Assembly (NCBI RefSeq): GCF_910592395.1
Contig: NC_088314.1
Location: 3,100,001-3,164,000, forward strand
DNA from: Lineus longissimus
Lineage: Eukaryota; Nemertea; Pilidiophora; Heteronemertea; Lineidae
Length of the DNA stretch: 64,000 nucleotides
Direction: 5' to 3'
Position numbers and translations under genes: made by a program. Below the pieces are notes generated by a model, which had not been told where the DNA came from, did no database searches, and saw only the letters and a list, made by a program, of their open reading frames with translations. Below are positions 34,725 through 49,281 of this stretch, piece by piece (position 1 is the stretch's first letter; each line of letters begins with the position of its first letter).

Positions 34725-37700
34725 GTAAGAAATGTACCCCAACCTTTGGTTTGATAAAATATGGTAATTTTTTAACATTAAACCATCACATACCGTCAAG
34801 GAAGTGACCAAAGCCGGCATTATCACACAAAACGTGACAAAACACAACAAATGTCACAGAATGTTTTGTCCGAGGCATCAGTGAATCACACAACAACCAA
34901 AAGAGGAAGCAAAATAATGCGAAAAATCAAATCTAGATTGACAGGCACTTTCATGTCACATGATAGATCGTGACATAATCTCAACTTGGAAAACAATGGC
35001 GCAGACATCAAGACGGATAGATCGTTGCATCATCTGTCATTTTTGTCACGTTAGTCTGACATCAGGCGGCACGATATGACCGAGTTGACCTCTGTGATAT
35101 CATGATCTGTTGGAAAATGGTGGCAATGAACACTAAAATAGCGAGTTATGCTGTGCTTGTAAACTGTAAAGCATCTCAAAGTGCGCTGTATGGTGAAATT
35201 CCATGATGGCTCAAATGTCTATCGCACATCCTGAATCTTTTACTCTGGCTTACATGTAGGGATAACCCTCCAGCCACCCTCTGGGTTGTCAGACCTAATT
35301 TGAAACAACCTGTAATCAGTATGATTTTATCTGATTTTGAGTCTGTCAGTCATGTTTCTCAGTAGGTGACATTTTGCATGACTTGGTTTTTACAGACCTA
35401 ACAGAACCGGCTTTCCACTTGTAGCACAGTAGAAGAAGACAGGTTCTTTTTCTCTCATTCTCTGATCATAAACTATTCATGTGTGGTTGATGTACTAGCA
35501 GGTGCATGCAATGATGACAAAAATCATCTCCACAATGTTTCCACTCTCATGGGTCTTCAACAGGTTAGAAAAAAGATGCTTCTGAGGAGACGAGTATTGT
35601 CAGAGATTTGCTTTAGAAGGCTGAGAAGGCTGAAGAAGGTGGACTGTACTCAGTCAAGAATCTAAAGTTTGGATGAGTAATCAGAAAACAGCGGTTTATT
35701 CCAGGTATCTCCAATGGGTGTCTGTTGATTAAATGGTCTTATTCAAAGCACTCCAGGGGTAATTTTATATATCTTTAACATAGTATTTTCTTAAGCATCA
35801 TGTTTTCTGCAAGGTGCCATTGATGCATAACATGTTTCTCTTTAGCAAGTTCTTACATGTAATGTCAGAAAAGCAACCCAGAACTCTGAATGTTAATTGC
35901 TATAAAATTTCATCGCCATTGGATTAAGTCGGGTATAGTAACTGGGAGTTTGGATCTATCCCGAGCAAAAGGAGTTTGTGATAATCACTGTCAATCTTAA
36001 TTGATTGGAGTTATAACTTGATTTAAAAGTTCAAAATGGGAGTATCCACAGAGTTCCTAGAAGACAATTGTCTGAAAATTATCATAGATTTTAAGGTAGG
36101 AACTTTTATTCCATTCTGCTGTTAACATGGCTGTCAGTTTAAACAACCACCCAGGCAACGAGATTTGGTCGCAGAGACCTGCATTCATTATCACACCACT
36201 ATTACTACTGGTGTCACTTTGTGAGAATCTTTTGTTGGTGATTCTAACATTTGAGTAATGTTATATCAAGCAAGTGATAATTGTAGTATTGTCAACGAAA
36301 ATAACTTGTCCATAATTCACGGATTAGTCATGATTCATCTGGGATGACACCAGTGCCCGTGGATTGAAAAATATCGCATTACCCACAATGCATTGTTGTC
36401 CAAACAGACGCTGAATGATCTATTTGATAATCTTGGCATCGATATGAGCGATGATTTTGTAGATTTCGTTCATTGCGAATTATTCTTGTCTGATTATAAA
36501 ATCTAGGCATGGATTATGTTATGAATCCATAGTTCATTCTAATATTGGTTTCTTTTCATTGAAATGCTTTCCCCAGTGAATAAACTCAGCGTTAGTTTTG
36601 CAAAAGTTAGTCTTTTTTTTAACTGATTGCTCTTTCTGAGGTTAAAGTATGATCCCTCAATTTTGAAAAATGTGACATGTCCGAGCTTTTGAAAATTGAA
36701 TTGTTATGATATGTGGATTGAAGATTTATATGTGTGGGTCATGAGTCAATTTCTGAGTAGAATAATTAGAATTTTGAAAAGAATTTGGTGGACTTATTAG
36801 AAGTCAACAGAAAGGGTTCTATTTCTTGAACTGACTTGGGGGTTGAGAACCCTGACAGTTTCAATTCCTGTGAAATGAGTCACCACCATTGGTCATGACC
36901 AGACATGGACCTCGGTGACTTCCAGAGAAATCTTCATCTGAATGAAGAAATAACTAATTATTGCCTGATAATTGAGTTCAAATTGGTTGCTTTTTCTTCG
37001 GTTTGCTCGATGGTGGGCTTGAAGGAAACTCTGATAGTCAGCTTTTCCTGTTATAATCCTGGATGCACGTGTCCCTTAACTGGTGGGCACTGTTATTTTC
37101 AGTTCAGTTAACCAACTTGTGCAAAATGTCATAATGCCCAAGAAACAGCGTGCAGTGTCTTACAATTGGGATGAATTTCCACCATAGGATAGAAACCTTC
37201 AGTCTCTAGTGTAAACTGAGCCACCTCTCACCCCATTGAACAAACTCAATAATTGTTTGCATGACAGAAAATGCAAGGTGCCCAAAACTTATCCTTGTGT
37301 AATTACGAGTCAATATTTTACTTCTTTGATGTCGGTTGCGTATATTTCGTTGACCGATCGTCCGTTGAGGACAGCGATCCATCTGTGAAGATGAAATGAA
37401 CAAACACAAGTTGAAATCAATATGGTGGATTGTTATGAGATCATGCGAGATGGTCTTGGATTTGTGAGTCACCGTGTTTGGACACAAAACATCGGGGACA
37501 AATTATGCAAAGTTCTGCCAGTCTCCAGCAGAAACAATACATGTAGCCAGCACTTAATGTGATTGCATCGTTCAGAGTTTTGATGTTAAATCTTGAAGTT
37601 GCTTCAGAGACAACATTTACTGAGATAATGAAGATCTGTAAAGTATGTATCATACCGTTCTAAAGTCTCACGAAACACTTTTTTCTAGCCAGTGAAGTTT

Positions 37701-38730
37701 TATCATCAGTCAGTCTGTTACATTTAGTACAGAATATTGAAATTTTATGAAAAAGCTGTTGACTTAGGGTAGATTTTCACATCACTTGAAATAAGTTTTT
37801 GAGTCATTGTTTAGCTTAAACTTGAAGACACTTGGCGTATGTGTTTTCATTTCTGAGTATTTCCCCTCAGGACTGAGAGATAGATTTAGACGTTTTTCTG
37901 TGTTTGCCTGTCTCTCTCACCATCTATCACTGAACAGTGAGGAACAACCACTGTTATTACACCAGACCCTCTCAAAAACAGACCCTCCCCCAATTGCCTT
38001 TGGAATTACCACTGCCTGGTTTGAACAAATTGTTCTTAGCTACAGCGAGCACTTCCGATGGCATCCCTGCAACCAAGTCCTCAAAGCATAAATCACAAAT
38101 TGTCCTGGTGCCAACATGGTTAACCCATGCAATTAATTTGTCATCATACCAGCTTACCCCTAATCACCCTCCCTTGTAAAATAAATTACAGCATATGATT
38201 ATTGAAAAAAACTTCTTGATTTATGTCCCAAATATTTATGAGGGTTTATCAAAAAGTGGTCCTTTATCTACAGGACAATATGAGATGAGTCGGTTATTCG
38301 GACGTAAAAAAGATTTGTTTGGACAATGGGGATATGAATTGATATGAGTTGATGTGGATTATGTACCAATTTTTCATTTCTGAGAATTAGTTTGTGGTGC
38401 AGGAGTTTAATGTGGTCTGGTGCTGTGTCAGGGCCACAGGATGGATTAGTTGTGTCTGGCTATCAGTGAGAAAAATAACGTCATTGCACCACTGGAATTA
38501 TAATCGAAGTGATCCTTGAAAGAACCACTAACCACATTGCAGGGGGGTTATCCATGTTTGCTAGAGCCGGCTGAACATCAACCATGCCATCTTTTGGTTG
38601 GTCACCTAGGCCGGCCTATGCATTAGCTATGATAATGATCAAATGTTCATATAAAATTCGGAGGATTGAAGGTTACTAACCACTCAGCCATGTGTGCAAA
38701 TTATGCAGGTAATTTCTGAGGGGAACTGTT
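34725..38730. other. Putative PDZRN intron 3, proximal part
   Basis: AT-rich DNA after exon 3. No exon, RNA gene or mobile element was recognised. Confidence 0.5.
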
Positions 38731-39145
38731 TATAAGCCGCACTTACACCACCTGAAAATGGACCACCAATCTTGGTTCGGGAACCAATGCCGCACCATCG
38801 AAAATCCACCAAGCGCTTACACCAGCGCTGTAGCTAGTTATAAAATCCGGCTACAGATGGCGCGCAAACAATAAGCAGAACGCAGAAAGCCTAGGCAGAA
38901 AGCGCCATTTCGAAAGCGCCGCCTGGAGCCGAACCATCTAACTAGCTAATTGCCGATCCATTTGCGCTTACACCACGACAAAGCCGAGCTTTTAACAAGC
39001 CGGGCGAATTTGGACCATCAAGCTTGGTGGGACAAATTCGCTCGGCAATTTGTATCGGCAATGGATTGCCGAATCAATTTGTCGCGGCAATGTGGTGGTG
39101 TAAGTGCAATTGGTCCACCAATATTTCGTGGTGTAAGCGCAGCTA
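38731..39145. mobile_element. MITE with CGCTTACACCAC termini
   Basis: The left end TATAAGCCGCACTTACACCAC-type sequence (38731-38751) is mirrored at the right end (39128-39147 reads GTGGTGTAAGCGCAGCTATA). The word GCGCTTACACCA or its complement recurs inside (about 38812, 38966, 39094 and 39130). The element is more GC-rich than its surroundings and has TTGCCGA/CGGCAA repeats in its right half. The outermost TATA at both ends may be the target site. Non-autonomous; superfamily not determined. Confidence 0.65.
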
Positions 39146-42100
39146 TACTCAACTCTCCAAACGGGATTATGATAACCTGCAGGGGCCAAATCATTGCATG
39201 TTCCCCTGAAGTAGTCATCACTTATAATAACACCATCAACCGCTTTGCTACCCTTACCCTTCTCAGGTTTTCGATTGACACAAGCTCTGTCTCAGGTGGT
39301 CAGCAAGCGGGGCAGTAATTGTCCAGTGGTCTTAATCTGATTGGTCAACACCTCGGACATGGTTCAACGCTGAGTCAGTCGGATCCAAGGATTATGGGAT
39401 CCGACTCACAAGCTTCCTGTGGTACATTAAAGGATGAGACTCTCCTTATCATGTTATCCTGTCTCCTGGTAATGACTAACTTGTTAAGATGTTATGAATA
39501 TGTATTCACTGGTAATGGTCAATTATTGTTGTATGGATGTCAACTCTTCCTTCCTGATGGTGTAGCAGTGTCAAATGTTTCTTGATGAGCAAGAAAGCAG
39601 TGACACAGGGTGGTATCATCACACTTTCCCCTCAAAATTTCTTTCTTGTTATGTAGTGTTTTTAGCAGTGCAGATTTGTACTAATTTCCCCCTCAGTTTG
39701 ATTCTGTGAACGATTTTGAACCATGGCAATAGTAAGTCATTGCCCTAAAGAAGGAAAATGTTTGCCGTCTCGCCAACTGAAAATTTTAGAATTTTTATCA
39801 AATCACCTTTCCATCATATAATTCGAAAAAAAACACCTTGGAAAGGCCTGCGGTGACAAAAATACAAACTTACTGTCTTGTATTACTTGATGGCGATGGG
39901 AGCATGGTAGAGATGCGCTGGGTCAGCAACATCCTCCTCCCTTCTGTGGGATGGCTCATCATGCTGAAAAGAAACAGATAACATGAAATTAAGCTACCAT
40001 CAGTGAAATAACTGATGTAGAGGAAGTCATTCATTTCTACAACAGTGAGGTTAAGATTTGAATGAACTAAACGATCAACACCCGCCAGCTGCCATCATCA
40101 AAGCATGAAATTAAGATTTTCAAACAAATTACCCATTCTCTGGTCTAACCAAGGCGAAAAACTGAAAATTATGCAATTAAAAGTTTGTAAAGATAATCCC
40201 TTGTGTGGCCAGGAATAATTGAAGTTGATCGAAACATTAAAACATGATTTCAGAACAATAGATGTTTTATTTCGTTATTGTCAATGTTATTCTTATTAAG
40301 TGATATCTCATAAGGCATGACAACTTAATCCTAAGTCCCCCCACTGATTATTAGTCACATGGTCACAGAGAAGTCTATGACAATCAATGGTCACTACAAA
40401 CAAGAGAGTTTTGTTGCAGAGACATGATAATCATGGTGAGGGTATCAAAAGCAAACAGAAGATTTGCATTGCACTTTCAGGTTTTATACTTAGCAACATT
40501 AATGAAAAAGGCCTTCCTCAGAGATTTTGGCCTGGCAATGATGAAGGGAATAAGTTTCAAATGCAATTAAGAGTGTGGGACCTCTTCATTAATTCTGGCC
40601 ATTTTATGACCCAATGACCACACAGATTGGTCACTTTGATGTGCGTTAAAGTCGAGCGAAATAGACATTAACGCCCTGAAATGACAGTAACTTGGTCCAT
40701 TATTGTCTTGTCATAGGCTAATTAGAACGCTGTCCATTGTTCGTTGTGTCCACTCTAGCATCTGGTCCCTGATAGGACCAGAGGGCTTAAGGGTTGTTAA
40801 ACAGGGGTCGGTCACCGTTAGGGGTCAATGGAGCATGGGAGAGTGTGACAAAAGTCAACTCAAAACTTCATCGCCTAGTCAATGAAGTACAACAGGGGTG
40901 TTATTCGTTAAAATCTCAGAGGACAGCTTCTAAGATTCCTGTAAGGAACCTTGACTATTGATAGTAATATCTCGTGCAAGTCACTTAGCTTTTAAGGTAA
41001 TGAATTACCATTATAGTTAGCAGGGAAATGTTGCGATGCCATGCCAAAAGTGGGTGAATATCCTCATTTTCAATTGGTGGTTGACAAAATTCAGCATGAT
41101 CTACTAAAATCTTACGGAAGACAACTCTGACCATAATACCACCAAACATCGATAACATGATGACAAATAACACTAGTTTTGAAATGGAAATATAAATTAA
41201 AATCTCTGGAATTTGCAATCAGGCAATCTGGAATCTGCACCAGCCAGATTTCAACCAAGAAGGATTATCACAAGATTAACACCCAACAGTGTGATAATAG
41301 CAAGGAATGTTTTCCCTAAACATTATCAAAATTATGCAAATGAGATGTCATTTCTTATCTGTGTAGCATCGTTGGTGATGAACGCAGATCGGACAGTGAT
41401 CTGATTTGGCGCAGTCGCACCGAATCATAATTAAAACTTGTCTAAATTTAGAATGTAACAATGCCCTGTGCAATAATTGTCAAACTGACCTAAACTGAAG
41501 ACAAGGAATTAGTTCTCAGCAGAGAATCAGCCACATGGTCATCAAATTGGGCAGATAAATTTCTTGCTTGACCAACTAATAGTAGTTAAATGCCATGTAA
41601 AATGACAATGTCGATGGACAACCGGGGCCTGGATTTGTCTTGGAGGTCTCCCTTTTAAACATTTCATGTGCTCCCGAAACTCAATTTCATAGTGTAGCTA
41701 GTCAGGCACTCTCAGACATCCCATCCCTGTCAAGGGGTTAATAGTGAAATTACATCATTGACTTGACTAACCCACCCGCAATCCTACCCTCCGGCTGTTT
41801 CAAGACAATACGACATAGGCCACAACATCCTCTCATACTAATTAAGCTCCCCCGAGAATATTAAGAAAAATAATCAGCGCTATTTTTTTCATGTGGACCG
41901 GATCATCTGATTATGTGTAAGATACTTTATAGAATGCATGAGGAAGTCAGAAGCCCTGAGGGATGTAGTTGCAGGGAAGATTTTTGTCCGTCTGACTTCA
42001 ACGAGAAAAAAATCTTTTTGTAATACCTTGAGGGACTGGGTCTGCAGGCTTCGGAAAAAGAGCATATCATATCTTACCTGAGGTATTCGGTTATCAAAAG

Positions 42101-45100
42101 GATGCTAGTGGAAGCATGTTGGCTTCTGGGGAGACCTAATGACTTGGAGATCTGACCTCATCCAAAAAGTTTCGTTCTTAGCAGCGTATTGGATAGGAAG
42201 ACACTGACATGATAGCATTGTGTACACAGAAAGATTCACAAAGTCATGATATGAAATGAATCGAATGACAAGAGTAGTAAGACCATAGGAAGTAGCCTTG
42301 GGGTATTTAAACCTTAGTAATGCTGTTCAATCTGAAATGATGAATGCCATTGTTTAAACTCAACCAGGTGGGATGACAAGCTAGTTTGACTACTTTTAAT
42401 AGTCATCGTTCAAAATTTACTTTTCATCATGTTTCTTAATTAGTCTTTTGGAGGCAAACAGAAAGCTAATGTTGAGTTTTTCTGTACCACTACAATCTTG
42501 AAAGCAGGTGGTTGGTATTGGAGAGACACAGAGGGCTGGTCCTTTCCCTTGAAATATCTTGATAGTTGACAACATATTTTGGTATAAACATGATAAAGTT
42601 CAACCAAAACACCTCCAAGCTGCTAAGGTTTTTTAAAAATATTAAATGTCCCTCAACCGAAATAAAAATCACTAATTCCAGGCATCAAATTTTGCACCTG
42701 TAAATACCTTTTTGTAACCATGGTAACTGAGAAACACTTTGATTGGCACTTCTCCTAATGTGAGTGCCCCGAGGGAGGGGATTTCATCGTTAGCCCCCAG
42801 GTCATTTATTAATATTTTAGTCTGATCAATTGTTCTTATCAGAGATGACAATTTTAACTCGTCTGCGGTGTGAGGCAGAAAAATGATGCTTAAATGCTGA
42901 TGACTTGTCTGACAGTGTCCGTCATTGAGATCTTGGCACTTTGGGGAGGGGGGAGTTCAGCTGTGTTTTCCATTACACTGAACTGCTACCATTTAAGGTG
43001 CCAGATGCATTTCAATGTCTCTCCAACATTTAATCAAATATTTCACTGATGGCCCTGAATGATTAACTTGCCCATGGTCAAAATGTTAAGTAAGTTTTGC
43101 AAAAAGTCCTGCTAATTAGGTTAAGAAATTGCATAGAAAATGCTACATGAATTCAATAAGTCAAAGAAAATCCTTTTTACAAGAAAATTTTTCATCACCG
43201 GCACAGCATGAGGGTTCATTCTTTCTCATCATTGGTATTGTGTTAACCAAAAGCATGTTTAACGAAATTAAAAATGAACCCAACTCTACATTGTGTCAGT
43301 TAATAAGGATGCAAAAGATATTCCAGTTGGATTTTTTATTGCATGTTACTTTGGGTGATGAAATTTAATTATCATTGCTATTGTCAAAAATGTCAAGTTT
43401 CGCTGTAAGCTGATTGAATTCTTGCTGGTAACTTCCTTCGAGAAATTAATTTTTATAACCCGTATTTGAATAAAGATGAGAACAGTATTACAGTATGACA
43501 CAATAACTAGGCAAGGTACAGAAACTATACTTCAAAGTGCACTGATCTGAAAGCAGATTACATTGTATATACATGTCCAATTGCAGTACCTGTGATATTG
43601 TTGGATTAAGTTCTGTGGTTAAAAATAATCCGAAAATGTGAGAAAATGTAGACACAGTTATTCCACAGATGACTGTACAGTGTAGACTAGCAACACATGT
43701 ATGTGGGGGCCACATACACTAAATAAAAATCCAGATTAAAACATTACATCACAACAAGAACAAAACTATATGATCTATAAGTACCTTTGGTCAGTTTCAG
43801 CCAATCACTGTTTGTAGAGTCACCTTTCTATTATTCAAACACAATGCTTTTGTCTGTTCCACTGTTCCACAAATCAAACTCAATAAGAGGCCTTGGATCC
43901 AGGGCCCATATGACCATCCATGAGCATGAATGTATAGGACTGAAAAGCCTGTAAGACCTGGGCACAAGGTATTTTTAAAGTGGTCTGCATCCGCAAACCG
44001 TGCGTGATATAAGGCTGAAAATGCGGGATATTGATGATAGATACATAATCTGATAGATGTTAAAGCGAATTTTTTATATCAATGCTGGTTTGGCAGTAAT
44101 TCTTCAAAATATCACGAAAAGATATTCCCTCTCAATCAACTAGACTTTGATGTTTTCACCCCAAATCTTGGTTCAGTACTCAGACTGACATTGTCTTTTG
44201 TGTCATCGAGAAAATTTTCAAAAAATGTTGCTATTTTGAGAAATATCAACTGCTATACCCAAGGTGAGCACATGGTCCCTGGACCATATCATTGAAAAAC
44301 CATATCTGACACCAAATCTTTGTGATGGTTTCCAGGACAATAGCATTTCCCCGCTTATTCATGTGATTATTATGCCCAGCATGCGGTCAGCATGACCAAG
44401 CCACCTAATCAGGTCGAATAGGTCGAACCAATCTAATCCAGGGGATCACAAAACTTATTGTCACCTAATCATATTCCATATTGCCACGCCAATTCTGATA
44501 TATTTCCATAACTTTTCACCAATGATGATATTACAGTGATAAGCTGGGTTAACCATTTCTTTTCTTGGTCATAGGAATGTTCAAAATGTGCAGCAGGATT
44601 TTCATTTACTTAGTATTTGATGGCGCGATTAGAAATCCAGGGATTTATTTATCTCAAGCCTGCATCCATAAATGAAGCACCCCTTCTTAAAGAATTACTC
44701 AGAAATGATTTTTCAGTCTTCACTGTTGATGTCTGCAATCAAGGCTTTGAATGCCATTATGATTGCCTGCTCAAATTCTAAACTTGAATCCAAAATGAGC
44801 GACAAATATGAAAAGCTTTCCTAAAGAGTTAGTCATAATGACATTCGGATTGTAATTCCAAGATGATTAAAGGTGTTGCAATTCTTACCTTTGGGCATCA
44901 GAAGATGATGTTGCTAATGACAAACTATCCTTTTCTTTTCGTGATCAAATTCCATTGCTTACACACGATATTCCAACCACCGGCAGCATGTCAGTTACCT
45001 ATCAATTTGGCGATTGAATTACAAGTGTCTTTTCCGTTCATCAAAAAGCTATACGATTATCTGATGACAAATACGGACCTACTATTTCTTTCTGAATCAT

Positions 45101-45180
45101 CAATGTAAAGGAGTTGGGTGTAAATGCTAGATGGACCAAACATGTTCTTAAAAAGAAGAAATTCTCTCTTTAATTGTTAA
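39146..45180. other. Putative PDZRN intron 3, middle part
   Basis: AT-rich DNA of about 6 kb with no supported gene, RNA or mobile element. Frames up to about 88 codons have no recognisable domain. Confidence 0.5.
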
Positions 45181-45185
45181 ACTAG

Positions 45186-45325
45186 AGTGGAACCTCTCTT
45201 AACAGACACCTCTGTTGGCTGGACACCCTCTGAAAACACCGGTTTTGGTTCTAAACTTGTCATTACTGTTCAGGTTAACTTCTGTAATCAAGGCACCTCT
45301 CTTTTAAGGACAGCATATCATGTGA
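45186..45325. mobile_element. Degraded pogo/Tigger-like MITE relic
   Basis: Begins AGTGGAACCTCTCTTAACAG and later has GGCACCTCTCTTTTAAGGACAG, resembling the ends and inner blocks of the intact element at 53920-54097. It is too diverged to define both ends. Confidence 0.45.
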
Positions 45326-45887
45326 CAGAGAAGCAGCTGAAATAATCTGCAGACATGATTGCAATAGGCATGAAAGTGCACTCAAAATCTTCACCTCCCC
45401 AATCTGCAATTTGACCCCTTTTGTTGATTGCATCCACTCTTTAGTTTCACCTACCCCTGGGAAAAAGTGTTAAAGTTCAGGAAGTGATGAACCCTTATTA
45501 ACAGAAGGACCTTTTCTCTTACTCAGATGTCCCTTGATGAAAGGGATGAAGGGATTCAGTCGACCCCCTGCCGTTCAAAAATCTTTTTGCAGAGTCACTC
45601 TCCCTCTGTTCAACAGTATTGTTTACCATTATGAGTCATTTCCCAACTCGGGGAATAAGTTGATGTCTATGTTAATCAGATATTTTAAAATTGCCAGTAG
45701 GTTTTGGCATCTTTTGTCCATCGGCTACTGCTAAATGATATGTTCCTTGGCCAACACCAGAAAAACCCGACCAACGCCGTCCGATAGAGGCCGCCAGTGT
45801 AATCAGTCACGTGCCGCCATTGACGAATCAGCTCGCAGCAATCAATCACAATGGCAGCCTCAACGAGACGGGGTGTATTCAGAGAAT

Positions 45888-46100
45888 TACCTTCTGTGTG
45901 AGGACACCTTTGAGAGAGGACAGCATTATTTGGTCCCTTGGTCTAAATTGATATCGTATTATACCGCGGAGACACAATGTACCTCAAAAGTACGGCTGAC
46001 CCGCTCGCAGTATGTTTTGGCTAAACGATCGTACGTCTTGTGTTCGAGGACACAGGTGATCATAATCAGGACACCTCTTTATTTAGGACAGCGTCCCTGA
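45888..46100. mobile_element. Second possible pogo-like MITE relic
   Basis: Carries GAGGACACCTTTGAGAGAGG and, further on, AGGACACCTCTTTATTTAGG in the arrangement expected of the same MITE family. The 121-codon frame through it is not considered a gene. Confidence 0.35.
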
Positions 46101-46212
46101 TGTCCTTGTTTGTATGCTCCCACCTGATATGACTGTTCACCAGAGGATCTAACAAATTTGCAATCAAATTACTGGAATGCCTACATCAATTTCAAACCTG
46201 GATGCCAACAAG

Positions 46213-46258
46213 ACCAACCTCCACCCCACCCCACCCCCACCCCACCCCCACCCCCAAG
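46213..46258. repeat. CCCCACCC-rich simple repeat
   Basis: A C-rich tract of CCCCA units on the plus strand. The complementary strand could fold as G-quadruplex. Confidence 0.8.
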
Positions 46259-48939
46259 GTAGGAGAGGCCAAGACCACAGTACACCCCCCACAAAATGCC
46301 CAACTTTTTTACATTAGACAATTAGATATAGGAAAGCTACCATCAGTAATAAACTTTGGGTGCAGGGAAACTGGACTCATGCAGTCATGATTAGCATGAT
46401 CATCAAGTGAAAAATGAATTTTCAAACTTCATTTAAAATCTAGAGTGAAAAATTTAAATCTCAGTAGTATCAGAATGATGGTGTTTCACATTAGCATGAA
46501 ACAAGCACGATTTAAAACTAGGTATATTGCATAGATCAACCCCCCAAGCTCCCTAGTGACCCCCTCGCAATGACCAATTCAATTTTTTGCTGTCACATCA
46601 TTAAAACCTCCAATTTCGGCATGGAAGTGGACAAAGAAAAAAATGTTCCAAAACACCAGAAGCAGTGTTATTATGACTCTAGATGGTATTGCCCTCTCGC
46701 GGATCTATCGGCAACTAAAATATTATCGCTAGAAATGCCAGTTTTTGAGCCGTAAAAACGCCTCAAAGGCTTATTTTCCTGATTTTCCCTGTTTGAACTT
46801 CATCAATGCATGCAAAGCGGCGGTACAAAGGTGGACAAAGGATTTTTTTGACTAAATTCACTGAAATTTCGCACAGTATTAGCTAGACATTAGAGGAAAC
46901 CAATGGGCTATCGGCAAAGTGCGTAATGCTCCCCACCGCCTGATTAACTCTTCTTTTTGAGATTGCCCTAAGCTAAGCGCACTACTGCGTTGATCGGCCG
47001 AGATGGTAATTAGTGCGCATGCGCAAGTTCGAGGTCGGGGATTTCTGGTATTGCTTTGTCTAATTACTAACCTCAGTAATCAAGAGGAAACTACTGTGGA
47101 TGAGAGATGAGCAAATTTTTCATTAATTCACCCTTTTGTCTTGTCTTAAAACCTTTGTCTGTGACTATAGTTTGACATAGTTCAAACTCATCCTCTTCAG
47201 GGCTGTGTTGTGTATATAGCTCGAAGCCATTCGTCATATTGATGGGACTTGACACGAATGACAATGTTAACAGAATCTTTAAACCCCTGTCCAGTCTCTC
47301 CTATAGACTGAACCACAAATTGGACATGAATATGGCCGGTTATTTTTGAAAGGTATTTCTATAATGACATCACCAACATCTCAACCCAGATATAATGTAC
47401 CATTTCCACACCATCATCAAAAAGATTATTGAACAATAGCCTACAGCTCATCCATTTGCCTGGCGGTCATGTTATCTGCCCGGAGATCACAACTCTTTCT
47501 GCCCAATGACCCCAGCCCGATGGTTGACAGAACCCAACCTAATGCAGCCCAATTTGAGTGTTTCGTCTTCCCATTGTGTTAAGGCATTGAATTCATTTGG
47601 TCGAATGGATTGCGATTTCTTACTCAGACTTATTGATCTCTTAGGTAAAACATATCGTTTTTAGGTAGTCGATTCGTTACATTCTCTGACTTCATAAGAC
47701 ATAAAAACAACTGTACATTTCCTACAGAATTGCACAGTGACATAGGTTCTTGTAAGGGTGACATACATGGAGATGTTAATGGTACCAAAGAGAAGAATTG
47801 ATACAAACTGATTCATGCAGTTAAAAGACCAATTTCTTGCTTTTTGCAGGCAATGTTTAAGTGATTTCCTGATAGGTTCATTTGAGTGTGTAATTGGGAA
47901 ATGGACATTAACCTCAACAAAATCAATGCTATGACAGTCATTTATTGAAAAGTTGGCATTTCTGCGCCCAACACAGCTCAAGAGTTGCAGAAGCAGGGAA
48001 TCCTTCAAGAAGATGCTGACACTGACACTGACCTCTGTTATTGATCACCGAGGCTTTCATTTAGAACGTGGTAGAGCAAAGACAAATTGACGAAACTATT
48101 TGTAACTTTAAAAATGATGAACACTAACATATCACTCTAATTTCTTCGATTTATCACCAAGTTGGTCTGGAAATACATTCTTATATATGTGGTTTGCTAA
48201 TTTTGATGCAATAACTTATTTATTCAAATATGATATTTCAATATCAATCTCATGGAAATCTCAAATTCAAAATCTCAATTAGAATGTATTTTGAGAAATA
48301 TGAGAAAGTATTTGGAAACCAACCGGATAATAAACTGAAGAAACTAGAGTGACATGTTAGCATTTATTATTTTTAAAGCTACAAAAAGTTTGGTGAATTT
48401 ATCTTTGCAATACCATGTTGCAAATGAAAGCCTTTTTGGCCAAATTGAGATTTGTACAGAATTGGTCCCAACCCAAGTCAAACAACCAATCACATCGCAA
48501 GTCACATATAAGAAGTATATTCGCCTAATTCAAGCATTTGACACAGACATTTAGGCACTTATGTTATTAGTGTGACGATATTGATGTTAACACACCCAGA
48601 CACGTCTGGCAGAAGGTCACAGACTCAACTTGTCATATTCTTGGGTCAACCCGCTCAATGCTGTTAGAACAAAGGTTACAGCAGACTCATCATTTCTGAC
48701 CTTATGGTCCCACGTACCAACCCATCACCTCACACCTCTGGCACTACACAAGTGAAGCCCAGAAATGATCGCAGCTGTCCCCCTCTGGGCTACACACCCT
48801 TGGGGGATGACAAACCAGTATGAAACCCTCAGGGCCAAACTCTGCCAACAACTTCACTAATTTTGCTTCATTTTGCTCCCTAAATGAGGTTGATCCTGGT
48901 CATTACGACTCACCCCCGAGACTCATGTGCCATCTCAAA
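46259..48939. other. Putative PDZRN intron 3, 46-49 kb
   Basis: AT-rich DNA. A minus-strand frame of 115 codons (47661-48008) shows no domain. Nothing else was recognised. Confidence 0.5.
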
Positions 48940-49246
48940 TCAGGGTGCATTATCCCTGTATTCAAAATGACAGTTAATTTGACACTAACACCTTAAATGC
49001 TGTAGTGACTTCAACTCACTTTTTCACAGTTCACTTTATGACTCTTAACTCCTCATATGTCTACTTGATTAACTTTAACCCTTTCAGGATTGGAATTGAA
49101 CTGGCTTTCATTATCCCTGAATTCAAAATGAAAATAATTTGACACTAACACCTTAAATGCTGTAGTGATTTCAACTCAGTTTTTCACAGTTCATTAGCTC
49201 ACCTCTTAGCAGAGGTGAGCTTATCCCATACCGTGGCGTCCGTCGT

Positions 49247-49281
<35 letters not shown>

